A DNA stretch of 64,000 nt, taken from NCBI RefSeq assembly GCF_002150805.1, contig NZ_MTBA01000009.1, positions 52,349-116,348 of the forward strand. The letters are read 5' to 3'. Position 1 is the stretch's first letter. The number at the start of each line of letters is the position of its first letter. Below the pieces are notes generated by a model. That model was not told the DNA's origin. It ran no database searches and was given only the letters and a program-made list of their open reading frames with translations. Positions 1 to 9,480 of the stretch are shown here, piece after piece. Source of the stretch: Oceanospirillum sanctuarii (lineage in GTDB: Bacteria; Pseudomonadota; Gammaproteobacteria; Pseudomonadales; Halomonadaceae). The position numbers and the translations under genes were made by a program.

Positions 1-915
1 AGTATCCCTCTGTCCCTGCGACTGGGTATTGCCGCCGGTATCGGTCTGTTCCTGGCGCTGATCGCTCTGAAGAGTGCAGGCATTGTGGTAGACAGCCCTG
101 CGACTCTGGTGACTATGGGTGATTTGTCCGACCCTAAAGTGATTCTGGCGATTGTCGGTTTCTTTATTATCGTGTCTCTGTCTTACCGCCGTGTTCTGGG
201 TTCCGTAATGATCGGTATTCTGGTGGTAACCGTTCTGTCTATCGTAATGGGCCTGAACGAGCTGAACGGTGTGGTTTCTGCACCACCAAGTCTGGCGCCT
301 ACCTTTATGGAAATGGATCTGGCTGGCGCACTTGAAGTGGGTATGCTGAGCATCATTTTCGCTTTCCTGTTTGTGGATCTGTTCGACACTTCCGGTACGC
401 TGGTTGCGGTTGCTCAACAGGGTGGTCTGCTGGATAAAGACAAGCGTCTGCCACGTCTGGGCCGTGCGCTGATGTCAGACAGTACTGCGACTATGGCGGG
501 TGCTGCTCTGGGTACTTCTACTACCACCAGTTATATCGAAAGTACTGCGGGTATCTCTGCAGGTGGCCGTACTGGTCTGACTGCTGTGGTGGTTGCCGGT
601 CTTTTCCTGCTGTCTCTGTTCTTCTCTCCTCTGGCGGGTTCTGTACCGGCTTATGCCACCGCTGGTGCGCTGTTCTACGTTGCGGTTCTGATGACTGCAG
701 GTCTGGCAGAAGTGGATTGGAAAGATCTGACGGAAGCGGCTCCGGTATTTGTTGCTGCGATCGCTATGCCGCTGACCTTCTCTATCGCGAACGGTATCGC
801 TTTCGGCTTTATCACTTACGCCGGTATCAAGCTGCTGTCCGGTCGTCGTGAAGATGTGTCTCTGAGCGTTCTGGTTCTGGCTGCTCTGTTTGTTGTTAAA
901 TTTGTTGTTGCCTAA
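1..915 (+). CDS. NCS2-family purine permease (AzgA/GhxP-like), 3' part
   Basis: The frame is open from base 1, so the gene begins upstream of the window and only about 304 C-terminal residues are seen. The product is an inner-membrane carrier of the COG2252 branch of NCS2, which takes up adenine, guanine or hypoxanthine with protons. The visible part is a run of hydrophobic helices. It holds the branch signature around bases 515-580 (TSTTTSYIES, then GGRTGLT) and the upstream DTSGTL segment. The next gene is apt, so import of a base followed by its phosphoribosylation is a sensible pairing; this is inference. The exact purine cannot be read from sequence. A strong terminator follows directly. 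Confidence 0.88.
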   Translation, partial: SIPLSLRLGIAAGIGLFLALIALKSAGIVVDSPATLVTMGDLSDPKVILAIVGFFIIVSLSYRRVLGSVMIGILVVTVLSIVMGLNELNGVVSAPPSLAPTFMEMDLAGALEVGMLSIIFAFLFVDLFDTSGTLVAVAQQGGLLDKDKRLPRLGRALMSDSTATMAGAALGTSTTTSYIESTAGISAGGRTGLTAVVVAGLFLLSLFFSPLAGSVPAYATAGALFYVAVLMTAGLAEVDWKDLTEAAPVFVAAIAMPLTFSIANGIAFGFITYAGIKLLSGRREDVSLSVLVLAALFVVKFVVA

Positions 916-944
916 CCGAGACTCAGGCTGCTGAAAAGCAGTTT

Positions 945-972
945 AAATGCCGACCCTAGGGTCGGCATTTGC
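945..972 (+). terminator. Rho-independent terminator after the purine permease
   Basis: A perfect 26-base palindrome (945-970) is built on GCCGACCC and its complement GGGTCGGC, flanked by AAAT and ATTT. The T-run is short, so efficiency is uncertain, but the position 30 bases after the stop codon fits. Confidence 0.75.
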
Positions 973-1057
973 ATGTCTGTGGATCTGATTTTGTTCAACG
1001 CTGGCAGGATGATCAGCGTCACTGATGCGGAGCATCCGTTTTAGAAAAGGTTTACCC

Positions 1058-1621
1058 ATGTCTGATCGTGATGAAAACACCATGAACAACACCGACTACC
1101 TGCGTTCCGTGATCCGTACTGTGCCCGACTGGCCGGAAGCGGGAGTGATGTTCCGTGATATCACGCCGCTGTTCCAGAATAAGAAAGCGTTCCGCAAGCT
1201 GATCGATACCTTCGTACACCGCTACTACGATCACGATATTGATGCAGTAGCCGGTGTTGATGCCCGTGGTTTTATTCTGGGTTCACCCATCGCTTATGAG
1301 CTGAATACCGGCTTTATTCCGGTACGTAAGAAGGGCAAGCTGCCTTTTGAAACCGTTCAGGAAAGCTACGATCTGGAATACGGTTCAGCCACCGTTGAAC
1401 TGCACACGGATTCTTTCAAACCCGGTGACAAGGTGCTGCTGATCGACGACCTGATCGCCACCGGCGGTACTATGCTGGCTGCTGCGAACCTGATTAAGCG
1501 CCTAGGTGCTGAAGTGGTGGAAGCTGCAGCCATTATCGACCTGCCGGATCTGGGTGGTTCAGCTAAGCTGAGAGAGCAGGGGATTGAGGTTTATTCTATC
1601 TGTGAGTTTGAAGGTGAATAA
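1058..1621 (+). CDS. apt: Adenine phosphoribosyltransferase
   Basis: This enzyme condenses adenine with PRPP to give AMP in cytoplasmic purine salvage. The PRPP-binding loop is clear ([12 protein letters not shown], bases about 1438-1473), as are the APRT signatures FRDITPLF near the N-terminus and AGVDARGF. The length of 187 residues is close to the family norm of about 180. I chose the ATG at 1058 because AAAAGG lies about 10 bases upstream. An in-frame ATG at 1025 lacks a clear ribosome site, and the ATG at 1082 (MNNTDYL) remains possible. It lies after a terminator, so it probably has its own promoter in 973-1057. It probably works with the purine permease upstream. Confidence 0.95.
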   Translation: MSDRDENTMNNTDYLRSVIRTVPDWPEAGVMFRDITPLFQNKKAFRKLIDTFVHRYYDHDIDAVAGVDARGFILGSPIAYELNTGFIPVRKKGKLPFETVQESYDLEYGSATVELHTDSFKPGDKVLLIDDLIATGGTMLAAANLIKRLGAEVVEAAAIIDLPDLGGSAKLREQGIEVYSICEFEGE

Positions 1622-1670
1622 TTATTTATTCGAACCAAATTCTGAAGCTGTCATCCTAGGGTGATATCTG

Positions 1671-1698
1671 AAAAGGCATCGGAGACGATGCCTTTTTT
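1671..1698 (+). terminator. Rho-independent terminator after apt
   Basis: The stem AAAAGGCATCG / CGATGCCTTTT encloses a GAGA tetraloop and is followed by a run of T. It lies 50 bases after the apt stop. Confidence 0.9.
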
Positions 1699-1777
1699 AT
1701 TGCTGTTTTATATCGAAATTTTAAGCGAAGCCCTTCGTTCTGTTGTTCGGTGAAACTGACTAACAAGGCGCTTTGTG

Positions 1778-2512
1778 ATGAGGAAAAAAAGAATGATGCG
1801 ATATCCACGACTGATGAGCGGTGTTAAAGCGATCAGCAGTGCTCTGGCACTAACTTTGAGTGCTGGCATAGCACAGGCCGCAAGCCCGGCGAAACCTCTG
1901 GCCGATACACTCAAGGGCACGGTCTGGCAGCTGGAATCTTTCACCTCTATGGATGATGCCATCGGCGTTAAACGCCCGGAGCAACCGGAGCACTATACCC
2001 TGTATCTGACCCATGAAGGCCGTGTTGGTATGCGTCTGGATTGTAACCGCGCTATGGGCGGCTGGTCTGCAGATGCTGGTCAGAGTGGCGTGAATGGCTC
2101 GTTCCGTTTTACGCCTCTGGCAGGCACCATGGCGATGTGCCCTACGGGCAGCATGGATCAGAGTATTCTGCGGGATACTGGTCATATCACAGGTTTCGCC
2201 CTGCGTGATGGCAAACTGCACCTGAGTCTGAAGGCCGATGCCGGTATCTATAGCTGGACACCACTGGCCAAAGTACCTGCATCACCTGGGATGGGCGGCC
2301 CCGCAAGCTGGCAGGTGACTGGTGTAAGCAGCTGGCTGAATCTGCGTAAAAGCCCGAACACCCGTTCCGATGTGCTGGCACACCTGAAAGCGGGTACAGA
2401 GCTTTCCAGCAAAGGCTGTGATTACCGCAACGATAGGATCTGGTGCGAAGTCGCCACACAGGATGGCAAAACCGGCTTTGTTGCCCATGACTACCTGAAG
2501 GCCAGTCGTTAA
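1778..2512 (+). CDS. Exported META-domain and SH3-domain protein
   Basis: The protein begins with a basic n-region and a hydrophobic stretch ending AQA, a normal Sec signal peptide, so it should act in the periplasm. Residues about 45-165 match the META domain (HslJ/META family), including the typical core around GTVWQLESF and MRLDCNRAMGGW. The last about 65 residues form a bacterial SH3-like domain (WLNLRKSPNT, GTELS, WCEV, GFVAHDYL), often linked to peptidoglycan or envelope binding. No catalytic residues are recognised. The start is unsure: GTG 1775, ATG 1778 and ATG 1793 (with AGGA eight bases upstream) are all usable. Its stop overlaps the stop of convergent metR by three bases. Confidence 0.8.
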   Translation: MRKKRMMRYPRLMSGVKAISSALALTLSAGIAQAASPAKPLADTLKGTVWQLESFTSMDDAIGVKRPEQPEHYTLYLTHEGRVGMRLDCNRAMGGWSADAGQSGVNGSFRFTPLAGTMAMCPTGSMDQSILRDTGHITGFALRDGKLHLSLKADAGIYSWTPLAKVPASPGMGGPASWQVTGVSSWLNLRKSPNTRSDVLAHLKAGTELSSKGCDYRNDRIWCEVATQDGKTGFVAHDYLKASR

Positions 2513-3396
2513 AGCCCCGTCTCTTTCGCCAGTTGGATAAAGCGCCTGATATGCGGGTTGTCTTCATCCTGCTGGCGGACTCCCAGAAAGATCTGCTTCT
2601 GAATACCTTGCTCCCCCAGCCGAACCAGTGCAATCGGCAGGTGCTCGGCGTATTCCCGTCCCAGCCATGCCGGTAAAGTAGCAACGCCTCTGTTTGCCGC
2701 GACCATCTGCAGAATGATCTCGGTGGCTTCCAGGGTTTTATGTTTCTGCGGTCGGCAGTGGGCGGGCAGCAGGAACTGCTGGAAGATATCCAGCCGTTCA
2801 ATCTCCACCGGATAGGTGAACAGGGTTTCACTGGCTAGCTGATCCGGTGCGATCCAGTGCTGGCTGGCCAGCGGATTATCCTGATGTACCACCAAAACCT
2901 GCTCGTAAGGAAAAACCGGTTCAAACACGATACCTTCCCGCCAGATCGGATCAGGGGTTACCAGAATATCGATATCGTGATTAAACAGCGCCGCCATACC
3001 ACCAAACTGAAAGCGCTGTTTAACATCCAGATCCACCGAGGGGTAAACCTCCATAAAGGGCGAAACTACCTTCAGCAACCACTGATAGCAGGGGTGACAC
3101 TCCATACCGATATGCAGGCTGCCCTGTTCGTTGCGGGCGAATCGGCTCAGGGTTTCATCGATACGTTCCAGCTGCGGCAGAATGCGCTTGGCTTCTTTCA
3201 GCAGATATTCCCCCGCCTGCGTCAGGCGCACCTTGCGGCCATCCTTCAGCCAGAGCGGGCTGCCGATCTGACCTTCCAGCTTTTTGATGGTGTGACTGAG
3301 TGCGGACTGGGTCAGGTGCAGGCTTTCCGATGCGGCGGTCAGCGAACCCTGTTGGTCGATGGCGCGCAAAATACTCAGGTGGCTGCGTTCAATCAT
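2509..3396 (-). CDS. metR: LysR-family activator of methionine biosynthesis MetR
   Basis: The N-terminal helix-turn-helix is typical of LysR regulators (MIERSHLSIL, then QGSLTAASESLHLTQSALSHTIKKLE, shown here only by its ends at residues about 15-40). The effector domain follows to residue 295, the usual MetR length of about 300. The gene is divergent from metE with 176 bases between them, the classic metR-metE arrangement in gammaproteobacteria. There MetR activates metE and uses homocysteine as co-effector. Family membership is seen directly; the MetR name rests on context and overall similarity. A 15-base inverted repeat at 3423-3437 lies just upstream of its start. Confidence 0.9.
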   Translation of the reverse strand: MIERSHLSILRAIDQQGSLTAASESLHLTQSALSHTIKKLEGQIGSPLWLKDGRKVRLTQAGEYLLKEAKRILPQLERIDETLSRFARNEQGSLHIGMECHPCYQWLLKVVSPFMEVYPSVDLDVKQRFQFGGMAALFNHDIDILVTPDPIWREGIVFEPVFPYEQVLVVHQDNPLASQHWIAPDQLASETLFTYPVEIERLDIFQQFLLPAHCRPQKHKTLEATEIILQMVAANRGVATLPAWLGREYAEHLPIALVRLGEQGIQKQIFLGVRQQDEDNPHIRRFIQLAKETGL

Positions 3397-3422
3397 CTGC
3401 TTTCCTTGCTCTTTCTTTTCAC

Positions 3423-3437
3423 TGGCTTAATAAGCCA
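3423..3437. promoter_or_regulatory. Inverted repeat in the metR-metE intergenic region
   Basis: TGGCTTA and TAAGCCA are separated by one A and lie 27-41 bases upstream of the metR start. It is a symmetric site in a LysR-regulated divergent promoter region and may serve autoregulation. It does not match the MetR consensus TGAA-N5-TTCA, so the regulator is unknown. Confidence 0.3.
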
Positions 3438-3572
3438 AAAATAAACCTATGAATAAATCTAATAAATCAATGAGAAAGTACCATTATTTTTCATGGATTG
3501 CATTGTTTAGGCTATCGCCATCGTTTGAAGCTGCTCAGGCTTCTGCACCAATGAACAAAGTAAGGAAACATC

Positions 3573-5927
3573 ATGGCTTTAGTACACAATCTGGGTTTTC
3601 CCCGTATCGGCGCAAAGCGCGAACTTAAATTTGCACAGGAAAGCTTCTGGAAAGGTGAGTCCTCAGCAGAGCAACTGCTGACCACCGCAAAAGCGCTGCG
3701 TGAGATCAACTGGCAGCAACAGCAGGAACTGAATCTGGTGCCGGTGGGGGATTTCTCCCTCTACGATCAGGTGCTGGATATGAGCTTCACTCTGGGCAAT
3801 CTGCCGGAGCGGGTTCAGGGGCTGGAAGGCTCGGAACTGGATAACTACTTCCGCGTTGCCCGTGGACGTTCGGCTCAGGATTCGGCTTGCAACTGCGTGC
3901 ATGCCGGTGAGATGACCAAGTGGTTTGATACCAACTATCATTACATCGTGCCGGAAGTGACCGCAGGCACTGAGTTTGCCCTGAATCCGGAGCGCATTCT
4001 GTCCCAGCTGGCAGAGGCGCAGATTCAGCTGGGTTTAGCAAAAGCCAAACCCGTGCTTATCGGCCCTGTGACCTACCTCTGGTTGAGTAAAGCCAAGGAC
4101 GGTTCTGATCCGCTGGCACTGCTGGATAAGCTGCTGCCGGTTTACAGCGCGCTGCTGGAACAGCTGGCAGATGCCGGAGCTGAATGGGTTCAGATCGATG
4201 AACCGGCACTGGTGACCGAACTGGATGCCCGCTGGAAGCAGGCGTTTGAACATGCCTATCACACCCTGAAAGCCAATCGTCCACAGGTAATGATCGCCAC
4301 TTATTTCGGCACCCTGCAGGATAATCTGCAGTTGGCCTGCAACCTGCCGGTGGCAGGGCTGCATATCGATGCGGTGCGTGGCCGCGAGGAAGTCACCAAG
4401 GTGGTGGACTGGCTGCCTGGACATAAAGTTCTCTCCATTGGCGCGGTGGATGGCCGCAATATCTGGAAGACGGATCTGAACCGTGTGCTGGATTGGCTGG
4501 AGCCGGTTGCGGCCAAGTTGGGTGATCGTCTCTGGTTGGCACCGTCCTGTTCTTTGCTGCATGTGCCGGTGGATCTGCAAAGCGAAAGTGCTTCTACGGA
4601 AGACAAACCTGCCACACTGGATGCGGAGCTGATCAACTGGCTGGCCTTTGCCAAACAGAAGCTGGCAGAAGTGCAGCTGCTGGGTCGTGCCATCAATGAA
4701 GGCCGTGAGGCGGTTGCCGAACAGCTGGCTGAGAATCAGGCCGCGATCACCAGCCGTCGTCTGTCGGAGCGGGTACATAACCGTGCGGTGAAAGCCAGCG
4801 TTGGCGGTATCACCTCAGGTTTTGGTCAGCGTCAGAGTACATACGCTTTCCGTGCGGCCAAGCAGGAGAAGATCCTGAATCTGCCACTCTATCCGACCAC
4901 GACCATCGGTTCTTTCCCGCAGACCTCGGAGATCCGTAAAGCCCGTCTGGCCTATAAAAAGCATGAGCTGAGCGAAGCGGATTATCAGGCGCAGATGAAA
5001 GCCGAGATCGAACGTGCGGTGCTGGAGCAGGAAAAACTGGGGCTGGATGTGCTGGTACACGGTGAAGCCGAGCGTAACGACATGGTGGAATACTTCGGTG
5101 AACAGCTGGAAGGTTATGCCTTCAGCCGCTTCGGCTGGGTGCAGTCTTACGGTTCCCGCTGTGTGAAGCCGCCGATTCTGTTTGGTGATATCAGCCGCCC
5201 GCAGCCGATGACCGTCGCCTGGACACAGTTTGCTCAGTCCCTGACCGACAAACCGATGAAGGGCATGCTGACCGGTCCGGTGACGATTCTGAACTGGTCC
5301 TTTGTGCGTGACGATCAGCCCCGTAAAGAGAGCTGTCTGCAGCTGGCGTTGGCGATCCGTCAGGAGGTTCAGGATCTGGAAGCCGCAGGCGTAAACGTAA
5401 TTCAGATCGACGAAGCCGCCCTGCGTGAAGGCCTGCCGCTGCGTCGCAGCGAATGGCAGCACTATCTGGATTGGGCCGTGAACTGCTTCCGCATCAGTGC
5501 CAATGGTGTGTCCGATGAAACTCAGATCCATACCCACATGTGTTATTCCGAGTTTAACGACATTATCGAATCCATCGCCCGTATGGATGCGGACGTGATC
5601 ACCATCGAAACCTCCCGTTCCGATATGGAGCTACTGGATGTGTTTGAAGCTTTCGAATACCCGAATGAGATCGGCCCCGGTGTGTACGATATTCACTCGC
5701 CGAATATCCCGGCCGAAGCCCAAATGGTGAAGCTGATGAGTAAAGCCGCTGAGCGTATTCCGGCAGAACGCCTGTGGGTGAATCCGGATTGCGGTTTGAA
5801 AACCCGCCAATGGCCGGAGGTGATTCCGGCGCTGGAGAATATGGTCGCCGCCGCCCGAACCCTGCGTAAACAGGCGGCTTCCGGCCAGCCAGCCCGATCG
5901 GTACAGCGGGAAGCGGAACCGGCATAA
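3573..5927 (+). CDS. metE: Cobalamin-independent methionine synthase MetE
   Basis: This enzyme transfers a methyl group from 5-methyltetrahydropteroyltri-glutamate to homocysteine in the last step of methionine synthesis. The two-barrel layout is complete at 784 residues (family about 755). The N-terminal half starts [13 protein letters not shown], and the C-terminal half starts near [13 protein letters not shown]. The zinc and substrate residues are present in THMCYSEF and [16 protein letters not shown] lies about ten bases upstream of the ATG. The divergent LysR gene should be its activator. I see no cobalamin riboswitch in the 176-base upstream gap. The last about 25 residues, Arg/Ala/Glu rich, extend beyond the usual end. 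Confidence 0.97.
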   Translation: MALVHNLGFPRIGAKRELKFAQESFWKGESSAEQLLTTAKALREINWQQQQELNLVPVGDFSLYDQVLDMSFTLGNLPERVQGLEGSELDNYFRVARGRSAQDSACNCVHAGEMTKWFDTNYHYIVPEVTAGTEFALNPERILSQLAEAQIQLGLAKAKPVLIGPVTYLWLSKAKDGSDPLALLDKLLPVYSALLEQLADAGAEWVQIDEPALVTELDARWKQAFEHAYHTLKANRPQVMIATYFGTLQDNLQLACNLPVAGLHIDAVRGREEVTKVVDWLPGHKVLSIGAVDGRNIWKTDLNRVLDWLEPVAAKLGDRLWLAPSCSLLHVPVDLQSESASTEDKPATLDAELINWLAFAKQKLAEVQLLGRAINEGREAVAEQLAENQAAITSRRLSERVHNRAVKASVGGITSGFGQRQSTYAFRAAKQEKILNLPLYPTTTIGSFPQTSEIRKARLAYKKHELSEADYQAQMKAEIERAVLEQEKLGLDVLVHGEAERNDMVEYFGEQLEGYAFSRFGWVQSYGSRCVKPPILFGDISRPQPMTVAWTQFAQSLTDKPMKGMLTGPVTILNWSFVRDDQPRKESCLQLALAIRQEVQDLEAAGVNVIQIDEAALREGLPLRRSEWQHYLDWAVNCFRISANGVSDETQIHTHMCYSEFNDIIESIARMDADVITIETSRSDMELLDVFEAFEYPNEIGPGVYDIHSPNIPAEAQMVKLMSKAAERIPAERLWVNPDCGLKTRQWPEVIPALENMVAAARTLRKQAASGQPARSVQREAEPA

Positions 5928-5964
5928 CCTTTAGAGGCTTTGCCGAATCAATACCTGAAAATGC

Positions 5965-6003
5965 ACAAAACCCCCGTTATCTGAGATAGCGGGGGTTTTG
6001 TTG
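5965..6003 (+). terminator. Rho-independent terminator after metE
   Basis: The stem CAAAACCCCCG / CGGGGGTTTTG is followed by TTG. It is GC-rich with flanking A and T runs, so it could also end minus-strand transcription from the toxin-antitoxin operon. Confidence 0.88.
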
Positions 6004-6042
6004 TGATGCGTCTAATTTTCTGTCAGGGCGATCTGTCTGGTA

Positions 6043-6333
6043 TCAGCGGTTTATCCAATACCAAGGGCGTCTTTTGTCGTGCGCCAGTGCCAGTATCTGG
6101 ATTTGCTCATGCTTTATCCGGTAGATAACTGAAAGCGGAAATCGCTTCATTGGAATTCGTCGGATATCCGGCGGTAGTTCGGTTTGCCATGCTTCAGGAG
6201 ATTGCAGCACCAGTTGCAGCAGATGCTCAAACTCATCAATGAGAGTTTTGCCTAATCCGGGGACTTTTGATTCGTAGTAAGAGATACATTCCAGAAACTC
6301 AGCCTCCGCTGCCGAGTGGAATGTATAGCTCAT
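6043..6333 (-). CDS. RelE/ParE-family toxin
   Basis: A 96-residue protein of the ParE/RelE fold. It starts with the family pattern of an acidic helix pair (FHSAAEAEFLECISYYE) and ends with the family tail AHDKRRPWYW. RelE members cut mRNA at the ribosome and ParE members poison gyrase; which one this is cannot be told from sequence. The start overlaps the stop of the upstream antitoxin gene by four bases, the usual translational coupling of type II pairs. It is chromosomal with no mobile element next to it. Confidence 0.85.
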   Translation of the reverse strand: MSYTFHSAAEAEFLECISYYESKVPGLGKTLIDEFEHLLQLVLQSPEAWQTELPPDIRRIPMKRFPLSVIYRIKHEQIQILALAHDKRRPWYWINR

Positions 6334-6554
6334 TTGACCAGTGCCCGAGCCTTTTTCAGAACATCACTGGCGGGGACGGGTTCAGATACACCCTCATCCA
6401 GCTCGTCAGCACGCCGCTTGGCCTCTGTCAGCCACTCGCTTTTCAATTCGCTATCCGATGGCGTATCAAGGCTTGCGATCAGGGCCTGAATCAGTTTTGC
6501 GCGCTTTTCTTCCGGCAAATGCAGTGCTTCAGACTCAATCTGTTGCAGGTTCAT
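6330..6554 (-). CDS. Antitoxin of the addiction-module protein family
   Basis: This 74-residue acidic, helical protein matches the short addiction-module family (Unstab_antitox, PF09720) by its layout LPEEKRAKLIQALIASLD followed by a W-containing middle and an acidic tail. It should bind and neutralise the ParE/RelE-like toxin encoded directly downstream. The pair is transcribed from the minus strand. An inverted repeat at 6569-6585, just upstream of the start codon, is a candidate autoregulatory operator. Confidence 0.82.
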   Translation of the reverse strand: MNLQQIESEALHLPEEKRAKLIQALIASLDTPSDSELKSEWLTEAKRRADELDEGVSEPVPASDVLKKARALVK

Positions 6555-6568
6555 AGCACTTCTCTCGT

Positions 6569-6585
6569 ATTAAGTGATGCTTAAT
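6569..6585 (-). promoter_or_regulatory. Candidate operator of the toxin-antitoxin operon
   Basis: Perfect arms ATTAAG and CTTAAT are separated by five bases and lie 15 bases before the antitoxin start. Type II pairs commonly repress themselves at such sites. No footprint can be inferred beyond this. Confidence 0.45.
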
Positions 6586-6713
6586 TTTGGCAGGTAATGA
6601 ATTGAATTGCCAAGCTCATAATTTATGGTGCTGTTTTTTTATACAGTGTCGTATTTTTGCTCATACAATCTGCTAAAATCCGTGAAATTTTTAACCAGCG
6701 GGATAAACAAGTT

Positions 6714-7403
6714 ATGGCGATTGATCTGCCGGATGATTGGTTGGCGGTGTTGGGCGGTGAGTTCGAACAACCCTATATGCAGAATCTGAAAGCCTTTCTG
6801 GCACAGGAAAAGGCTCAGGGTAAGGTGATCTACCCGCATTCATCGGATTGGTTTAACGCCTTCAAATACACGCCGCTGGATCAGGTAAAAGTGGTGATTC
6901 TGGGGCAGGACCCGTACCACGGCCCGGATCAGGCTCATGGTTTGTGCTTCTCGGTGCGTCCCGGAGTTAAAACACCGCCATCGCTGGTGAATATTTATAA
7001 AGAGCTGCAAAGTGACCTTGGCGTACAGCCGGTGAACCACGGCTATCTCACCAGCTGGGCAAAACAAGGTGTGCTGATGCTTAATGCAGTGCTGACGGTG
7101 GAGCAAGCCAATGCCGCTTCCCACCAGAAAAAAGGCTGGGAGCAGTTTACCGATAAGGTGATTCATATTATCAACGAGCAGCTTGATGGTGTGGTGTTTC
7201 TGCTCTGGGGTAGCTACGCCCAGAAGAAGGCGGCGTTTGTTGATCAGAACAAACATCTGGTGCTGAAGTCGGTGCACCCGTCACCGCTTTCAGCGCATCG
7301 GGGCTTCTTTGGTAATCACCAGTTCAGTCAGGCTAATGATTTTCTGGCTTCCCGGGGTAAAAATCCGGTGAACTGGCAGCTGCCGGAACAACCGGAAGCC
7401 TGA
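6714..7403 (+). CDS. ung: Uracil-DNA glycosylase, family 1
   Basis: Ung removes uracil from DNA as the first step of base excision repair. Both family 1 motifs are intact: [13 protein letters not shown] with the water-activating Asp, and [13 protein letters not shown], which inserts into the DNA groove. From the ATG at 6714 the protein is 229 residues, the usual length. An upstream in-frame TTG at 6657 would add 19 residues without family similarity. Ung has no obvious operon partner here. Confidence 0.96.
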   Translation: MAIDLPDDWLAVLGGEFEQPYMQNLKAFLAQEKAQGKVIYPHSSDWFNAFKYTPLDQVKVVILGQDPYHGPDQAHGLCFSVRPGVKTPPSLVNIYKELQSDLGVQPVNHGYLTSWAKQGVLMLNAVLTVEQANAASHQKKGWEQFTDKVIHIINEQLDGVVFLLWGSYAQKKAAFVDQNKHLVLKSVHPSPLSAHRGFFGNHQFSQANDFLASRGKNPVNWQLPEQPEA

Positions 7404-7452
7404 TCTTTTCAGAACAATCAGACCGGTTCTGAATAGCGAGTTTTTAGAAATA

Positions 7453-7490
7453 CAAAAGGCGCGGATCTTTCGATTCGCGCCTTTTGTTTG
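7453..7490. terminator. Bidirectional terminator between ung and ygfZ
   Basis: The stem CAAAAGGCGCG / CGCGCCTTTTG flanks a 12-base loop. A and T runs on the two sides let it end both converging genes. Confidence 0.88.
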
Positions 7491-7527
7491 TGGGCGGCTT
7501 TCTTAGGGCAAACCAGAGACAAGCCGA

Positions 7528-8478
7528 TCAGATCTCCTGCTTCTCCAGTCCGTAAGGCAGGTCGATCAGCGTCAGTGGCTGATCATCTGCCGTTAGCAGA
7601 GGCTCTTCCAGCGTGTTGTCTTTCAGTACCGCCAGCAGTTCGGTTTTGCCTTCAGCGTTGATAGCGGTGAGCAGGATCTCACCGGCTTCCGTTTTATCGC
7701 CTTCCATCAGGCAGATCACCTGATCACCTACTTTGGCTTCACCATCACCGACTAAGCGCTGCAGGCGCTTTTTCACTCCGCCACGGTATTGGGCCCGGGC
7801 GATAATCTCCTGACCGGTGTAACAGCCTTTCTTAAAGCTGATGGCACCTGTGGCCTGATAGTTCAGCATCTGAGGGATAAACTGATCGCTGTGCCTTTGC
7901 TCCAGCAGAATCTGGGCGTTCTCGATCTGAGTCAGGTTCCAGGCGGCTTCTGCTACCGGTGTCAGCTCAGAATCAAAAAGTGTGCTCAGGGTTTCAAAGC
8001 TGCAGAGGCCAATACTGCGCTCAGTGATGCCCGGCAGATTGAAGGTCTCTACATCGGTCAGCTCAACGTCTTTGCGGTTAAAGCCGATGACAGCGATCTC
8101 ATCAGACTTGTCCTCAAAGGTGCAGCGGTACAGAGGCGCAAACTTTGCCAGATTCTGCTGTGTGGTTTCCAGTGTGGAACGCGGCAGTAAAAGCAGCATG
8201 CCTTCGGCGTGGCGCACCGCATAGAAGGTCGCGTAGGGACGGCCCTTTGGCGAGGTCAGCAGGGAAAGGCGCAGTTCACCTTCCGGCAGATCCTCAATTT
8301 TCTGACTGGCCTGACCGTGCAGCAGTTTGGCTGCCATATCGCCTTTGATCAGAAGTGCGCCCATGCTGGCTAATGGGCTGAATACTGCAGAGGTGTTCAG
8401 TTGCGTTGCCTGTTCCTGCAGGGATGCATCGATGGCAGGAAGTTCGGTATAGCGATTGGTGCTCATGGTGGATTCCAT
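7528..8478 (-). CDS. ygfZ: Folate-binding protein YgfZ (Fe-S cluster maintenance)
   Basis: YgfZ is a tetrahydrofolate-binding relative of the glycine-cleavage T protein. It supports iron-sulfur enzymes, including the tRNA thiolase MiaB. The diagnostic motif KGCYTGQEI is present with its conserved Cys (bases about 7805-7831). Length is 316 residues, close to the family. The start is either ATG 8478 or ATG 8466, where GGAA sits seven bases upstream. The usual divergent partner sdhE is not found next to it here. Confidence 0.9.
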   Translation of the reverse strand: MESTMSTNRYTELPAIDASLQEQATQLNTSAVFSPLASMGALLIKGDMAAKLLHGQASQKIEDLPEGELRLSLLTSPKGRPYATFYAVRHAEGMLLLLPRSTLETTQQNLAKFAPLYRCTFEDKSDEIAVIGFNRKDVELTDVETFNLPGITERSIGLCSFETLSTLFDSELTPVAEAAWNLTQIENAQILLEQRHSDQFIPQMLNYQATGAISFKKGCYTGQEIIARAQYRGGVKKRLQRLVGDGEAKVGDQVICLMEGDKTEAGEILLTAINAEGKTELLAVLKDNTLEEPLLTADDQPLTLIDLPYGLEKQEI

Positions 8479-8877
8479 AGCTGATTCCGTTGTATTTGGT
8501 GGCGACTGATCACGCTGGCGTTTAAGCAGCTTTTATCGGTGAACGGATAAAAGCAGGTAACTCGTGTCAGCCATCCGGCAGTAAATTGTCGTTATCAGGT
8601 GTGCCATATCTGGCTTAGGCTCAATCTTCAGGTTGATGCCGAAACTTGGGGTGTCGCTCGCTATTGGCGAGACTGAATCATGGTGCAGCTTTTTGCGAAG
8701 CTTTTTCTTTGTCACCTGTTATATCATAGCGCCGGACAATTAACTTATGGCCTTTGGCTATGAGGGAACTTTTTCTCTATGTTGGTTTTCAAAGGCCTGA
8801 TTTCAAGGTCTTTTCGGTGTAATCTTCCTGGAATTACACACTTTTAATTAGCCTTTATTATCTTCCTGAGACGCTGG
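8479..8877. other. 399-base gap between ygfZ and the copper block
   Basis: No gene is supported here. It must hold divergent promoters for ygfZ (minus) and the membrane protein at 8878 (plus). There is a short inverted repeat around TCGC/GGCGA near 8655-8670. The part 8716-8877 is AT-rich and looks like promoter DNA. I could not fix -10 or -35 boxes with confidence. Confidence 0.4.
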
Positions 8878-9333
8878 ATGATCCAAATGAAGCCCCTGTT
8901 GAAACAATCCTTCAAACCTCTGCTGGTTCTACTGGCGGCAGCGGCCTTGTTGGTGCAGTGTTTTGGTGGCTTATCAGCGTCAACGGTCTCAGTGACTGAC
9001 AAACAGGGACTGCACTTTAACGATGCGTTTCATGGCGAATTAGCGGTTGTTCATAGCCAAGCCTCTCTAGATCATTCTGCCTCTCTAGAAAGCTCAGCCG
9101 CTGCAGATAGCAACCTGTCTGTCAGAGGTATGCCTGCTCATGAAATGCCGGCAATGAGCTGCTGTGAAGATGAAAGCCAGCCGATCACTCTGGCTGAGCT
9201 GCAGCTCCTGCCTCTGATTTTTCTTCTGGGGCTGATAGCTGTTGTTATCAGCATCACCCGAACTCTTAAACCTCAAGCTCCTTTCTTATCTCCAAGGCGA
9301 CTGCATAAACTGCACTGCTGCTGGCTGAATTAG
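8878..9333 (+). CDS. Small membrane protein with Cys/His motifs, probably copper-linked
   Basis: I do not recognise a named family. The 151-residue protein has an N-terminal hydrophobic segment (LLVLLAAAALLVQ), a Ser/Ala/His-rich stretch, a metal-binding-like segment MPAHEMPAMSCCED at about residues 80-105, a second membrane helix (LLPLIFLLGLIAVVISI) and a tail with LHCCWLN. It resembles small DUF2946-like proteins of copper regions in layout only. A cytochrome c lipoprotein, CopZ and CopA follow on the same strand, so a role in copper handling or delivery is a reasonable guess. Start ATG 8878 or ATG 8887. Confidence 0.6.
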   Translation: MIQMKPLLKQSFKPLLVLLAAAALLVQCFGGLSASTVSVTDKQGLHFNDAFHGELAVVHSQASLDHSASLESSAAADSNLSVRGMPAHEMPAMSCCEDESQPITLAELQLLPLIFLLGLIAVVISITRTLKPQAPFLSPRRLHKLHCCWLN

Positions 9334-9432
9334 CCTTTGATCTGCTGGTTATCTAATAACAACCCGTCTGTCGTAATATGTGCCTGCCATAATGGCTGGT
9401 GCATCTGATCAAAGACAATTTAAACCCGATTA

Positions 9433-9446
9433 ACAGCTTAAGCTGT
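9433..9446. promoter_or_regulatory. Palindrome upstream of the cytochrome c lipoprotein
   Basis: A perfect 14-base palindrome, ACAGCTTAAGCTGT, lies 35 bases before the GTG start and is itself flanked by TTTAAAC and GTTTAA. It could be a regulator site or an mRNA hairpin. No known consensus is matched. Confidence 0.35.
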
Positions 9447-9480
9447 GTTTAATAGCCGCGAATAACAGCAGGAATGTCTT

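Noticed and set aside
3397..3572. MetR boxes or a cobalamin riboswitch in front of metE
   Set aside because: I looked for TGAA-N5-TTCA and found only imperfect forms. The gap is too short and lacks the B12-box for a cobalamin riboswitch.
8533..8715. A 60-codon minus-strand frame upstream of ygfZ
   Set aside because: It starts with GTG without a ribosome site, matches nothing I know, and is not SdhE, the usual neighbour of YgfZ. A real small gene cannot be fully excluded.
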